A DNA stretch of 64,000 nucleotides from Tritrichomonas musculus (lineage: Eukaryota > Parabasalia > Tritrichomonadida > Tritrichomonadidae): positions 310,001 to 374,000 of the forward strand of contig JAPFFF010000011.1 in NCBI GenBank assembly GCA_039105265.1, read 5' to 3'. The translations under genes and the position numbers were made by a program. Below are positions 62,175-64,000 of this stretch, one piece after another. The notes beneath the pieces were generated by a model. It worked only from the letters and a program-made list of their open reading frames with translations, searched no databases and was not told where the DNA came from. The first letter of the stretch is position 1; the number at the start of each line of letters is the position of its first letter.

Positions 62175-64000
62175 TTATTCACCTTCATATGTAACACTGT
62201 ATTGCATAGCTTTATTTTTCCTAGAGGCCCTTTCTAGCTTATTTTGGTTTTTCATCTCAATATATCCACTACCCTCTCCGTATAATTCATATTCGATTAA
62301 CGCATTGATGTTATCAATAAATCCTTGGCGAGCTTTCTTCAATTCAGCTGGCGGGGCTGTTCGTGCGAACGTAACTAGATTTCCATAAAATGAAGTTTTA
62401 TTTTTAGGATCTGGCTTGATTCCCTCATCGAATGTATATCCAAATCCCCATTGAAATACAACTTCCTCTACGAAATCTAACATGTCGCTAAGCTCATTGG
62501 GTACATCTCCTTTCTTTAGGTCACCAGTTTTACGGTTAATTGCCTTGTCAATAATTTTAATCCAGGCTTGGACCTTAGGACCGACACCCTTTTGATAAGT
62601 TTGCTTATGAGTACTCCTCCAATTCGACCAATCTGGGTAGTTGAATGATTTGCCTCTAGCAAGCTTTTTCTCAACAGCTAGTTTCATAGGAATGTCAAAG
62701 TAATAGACATATATGGCGTTGCATACCGTTAGAAAATTGGTCAGTTTCCTGATTTTGATATACTTATTATAAGTATTGTTGGACCAGAATATCTTCCATA
62801 TGTGAGAGAACAGGGATGCCCAATAACTGTTAGGTGATAAACGTTTACTAATACGTGCCTTTCCAAGACCGAGATCACCATATGCAGTTTCTAGAGTATT
62901 CAAGTCCTGGGATTTCTTCAATATATATTCACCACGATCCCAATCGACATTGGCAACATCCTTATTAAATTGCTGCATAAGCCATACATTAAATGGAGTT
63001 GCTTGACGCTTAGCCTTTGTATTACAAATTGTTTTCCAGACCTTCTTATAAGGAGATGCATGGACTAATTTGTAACCGTTGACTATAGCTGGAGTTCCAC
63101 GTTTATCAACAAGTACGATATCATCAACACGGTCACCATTAAGGTCTGTAATATTATTTCCTAATGGGTCAATACTGTTGGTTGGTAATAATCTGTACTT
63201 GGGAACTCCATTCTCATCAAGATGTTTCAAACAATATTCCTCCGCGGTATCACGAGCTGCTGCTGCTGGAATGTACTTAACTCGAAAGTTACCATTTATG
63301 ACCATATCTAGGAAGTTCTTCTTGAAAGCTGAAGAATCAGCTGAGAGTGCGAGATTGCCAAACTTGTCTAAATGGCCTTTAACATTTGTAAAGTCTTTAC
63401 CTGAACGCTTACCCATGAGACCACTTCGTGATTCAATAGGCACCCTTACATAGTCATATTGTTGTTCTTTAGTATATTTGGATTTTGGTCTGTGTACCGA
63501 ACCTGGTACTTCCTTAAGTGATTTCCCACCGTATGCAATCGGAGGTTTAACAGGTGTCCTAACATATTTATATTTAGCTAGAGTAGGTGCCTCAGCCTCA
63601 GCATCAGACGCAGCCTCAGTATCACCTTCATCCTCATCCTCCTCACCATCACCAATATCGATAATTCCATCATCATCATCATCAATTGCTTTAGTAGCCT
63701 TACTGGTTTTATGGGACATGTGTTCTTTAGGTGTAGAAAAAATGTTATTATTTGTATTCTCGCGATTGACATCTTTTTCGAAATCAGCTTCGATATCAGA
63801 TTCGATACCCTCATAGACCCTAATCTTATTGATATATCTTCGTATATTCGACACCTCGGCTTCTGCTTTTGGAGTCTTTATGGTAAGCGATCGATCTTCT
63901 GCGATTGAATCCAAGTTATGTATGATGTCATCAACCATATCTCGAACCTCCCGAATCTCAAACTGGTTAAGTTCACGAGGTGCACATTCGGGGTCATCCG
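62175..64000 (-). CDS. Large conserved protein with DxNxD loop (element C), open at window edge
   Basis: The frame is open from the stop at 62175 to the window edge; an internal ATG lies at 63938, but the start may be outside. The N-terminal part is acidic with Asp/Glu/Ser runs (DDDDGIIDIGDGEEDEDEGD). The conserved core has ITDLNGDRVDDIVLVDKRGT followed by AIVNGYKLV (about 280-310 from 63938), matching B (3498-5486) and A. The C-terminal part is helical and aromatic, as in B. A core protein of the lineage, possibly Tlr6F-like; metal binding is suggested by the EF-hand-like loop. It converges on the previous gene with 7 bp between the stops. Confidence 0.75.
   Translation of the reverse strand, partial: DDPECAPRELNQFEIREVRDMVDDIIHNLDSIAEDRSLTIKTPKAEAEVSNIRRYINKIRVYEGIESDIEADFEKDVNRENTNNNIFSTPKEHMSHKTSKATKAIDDDDDGIIDIGDGEEDEDEGDTEAASDAEAEAPTLAKYKYVRTPVKPPIAYGGKSLKEVPGSVHRPKSKYTKEQQYDYVRVPIESRSGLMGKRSGKDFTNVKGHLDKFGNLALSADSSAFKKNFLDMVINGNFRVKYIPAAAARDTAEEYCLKHLDENGVPKYRLLPTNSIDPLGNNITDLNGDRVDDIVLVDKRGTPAIVNGYKLVHASPYKKVWKTICNTKAKRQATPFNVWLMQQFNKDVANVDWDRGEYILKKSQDLNTLETAYGDLGLGKARISKRLSPNSYWASLFSHIWKIFWSNNTYNKYIKIRKLTNFLTVCNAIYVYYFDIPMKLAVEKKLARGKSFNYPDWSNWRSTHKQTYQKGVGPKVQAWIKIIDKAINRKTGDLKKGDVPNELSDMLDFVEEVVFQWGFGYTFDEGIKPDPKNKTSFYGNLVTFARTAPPAELKKARQGFIDNINALIEYELYGEGSGYIEMKNQNKLERASRKNKAMQYSVTYEGE

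Larger units (their letters stand above)
52993..64000. mobile_element. Element C: Polinton/Maverick, continues past the window
   Basis: It begins AGTAGTGATAGTGTATC at 52993. The six bases before it, TTGCTC, are the candidate target site. Parts seen are a conserved unknown, ATPase, membrane microprotein, conserved ARILSSE protein, major capsid, pVI-like protein, two coiled-coil proteins, a small His/Cys protein, integrase, 110-residue protein, a repeat-bearing structural protein and the large DxNxD protein. Polymerase and the right terminus should lie beyond 64000. All genes in view are open, so it looks whole as far as seen. It is visibly richer in G+C than A, B and D, so it is a separate lineage. 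Its age cannot be judged from one end. Confidence 0.85.

Noticed and set aside
1-64000. Bacterial or phage origin of the window
   Set aside because: Polintons with retroviral-type integrase, MULE-like elements and very AT-rich long spacers fit a eukaryotic protist; no ribosome binding sites or operon signals were seen.

Overview
The window is eukaryotic, very AT-rich outside the elements, and made almost entirely of large virus-like DNA transposons of the Polinton/Maverick kind. They are recognised by recurring sets of a protein-primed family B DNA polymerase, a retroviral-type integrase, an A32/FtsK-like packaging ATPase and a double-jelly-roll major capsid protein, and by termini that begin AGTAGT. 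I found no ordinary host gene that is clearly intact, no rRNA and no tRNA. The density of Polintons, short AT-rich spacers, small MULE-like and TA-flanked inverted-repeat elements, and lack of visible introns suggest a parabasalid protist (Trichomonas/Tritrichomonas type). That is an inference, not a proof.

Layout. (1) Element A, an older and broken Polinton, runs from before base 1 to about 29303. Its right terminal repeat is at about 29008-29303. (2) Element B, 2662-20258, is inserted inside A. It has terminal inverted repeats of about 279 bp that are nearly identical, a 6-bp target duplication (TTCATC), and thirteen tightly packed genes; it looks whole and young. (3) 29304-35869 is AT-rich spacer with a decayed coding region (29614-30983), a 244-bp TA-flanked inverted-repeat element (32162-32405) and a 1055-bp MULE-like element with a 9-bp target duplication (32481-33535). 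(4) Element D1, 35870 to about 40550, is one end of a different Polinton-like lineage: terminal hairpin, HNH nuclease, coiled-coil protein, proline-rich protein, Ulp1/adenain-like protease, candidate minor capsid protein, integrase. (5) 40656-44561 holds a DDE-type transposase gene (41249-43215) in AT-rich spacer. (6) D2, about 44562-47561, carries small coiled-coil genes and an integrase. (7) D3, 47562-52992, carries a 1567-residue DNA polymerase with an embedded HNH module and a small downstream gene. (8) Element C, 52993 to beyond 64000, is visibly richer in G+C and has its own ATPase, capsid, integrase and structural genes. D2, D3 and C read as a chain of nested insertions.

How the parts work together (family knowledge): polymerase copies the element by protein priming from the terminal repeats, integrase inserts it, ATPase would package DNA, and the jelly-roll capsid, small membrane-active protein, fiber-like protein and several conserved unknowns would build a particle. 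A, B and C share at least eight protein families, including several small conserved unknowns. A 43-49 residue membrane microprotein upstream of the ATPase is shared by A and C only, as far as I can see.

The strongest undescribed signal is a set of short palindromes embedded in frame in D3 genes. The stems vary in sequence yet keep base pairing, and one type recurs in both the polymerase and the neighbouring small gene. A separate 21-bp hairpin family sits in frame in a structural gene of element C.
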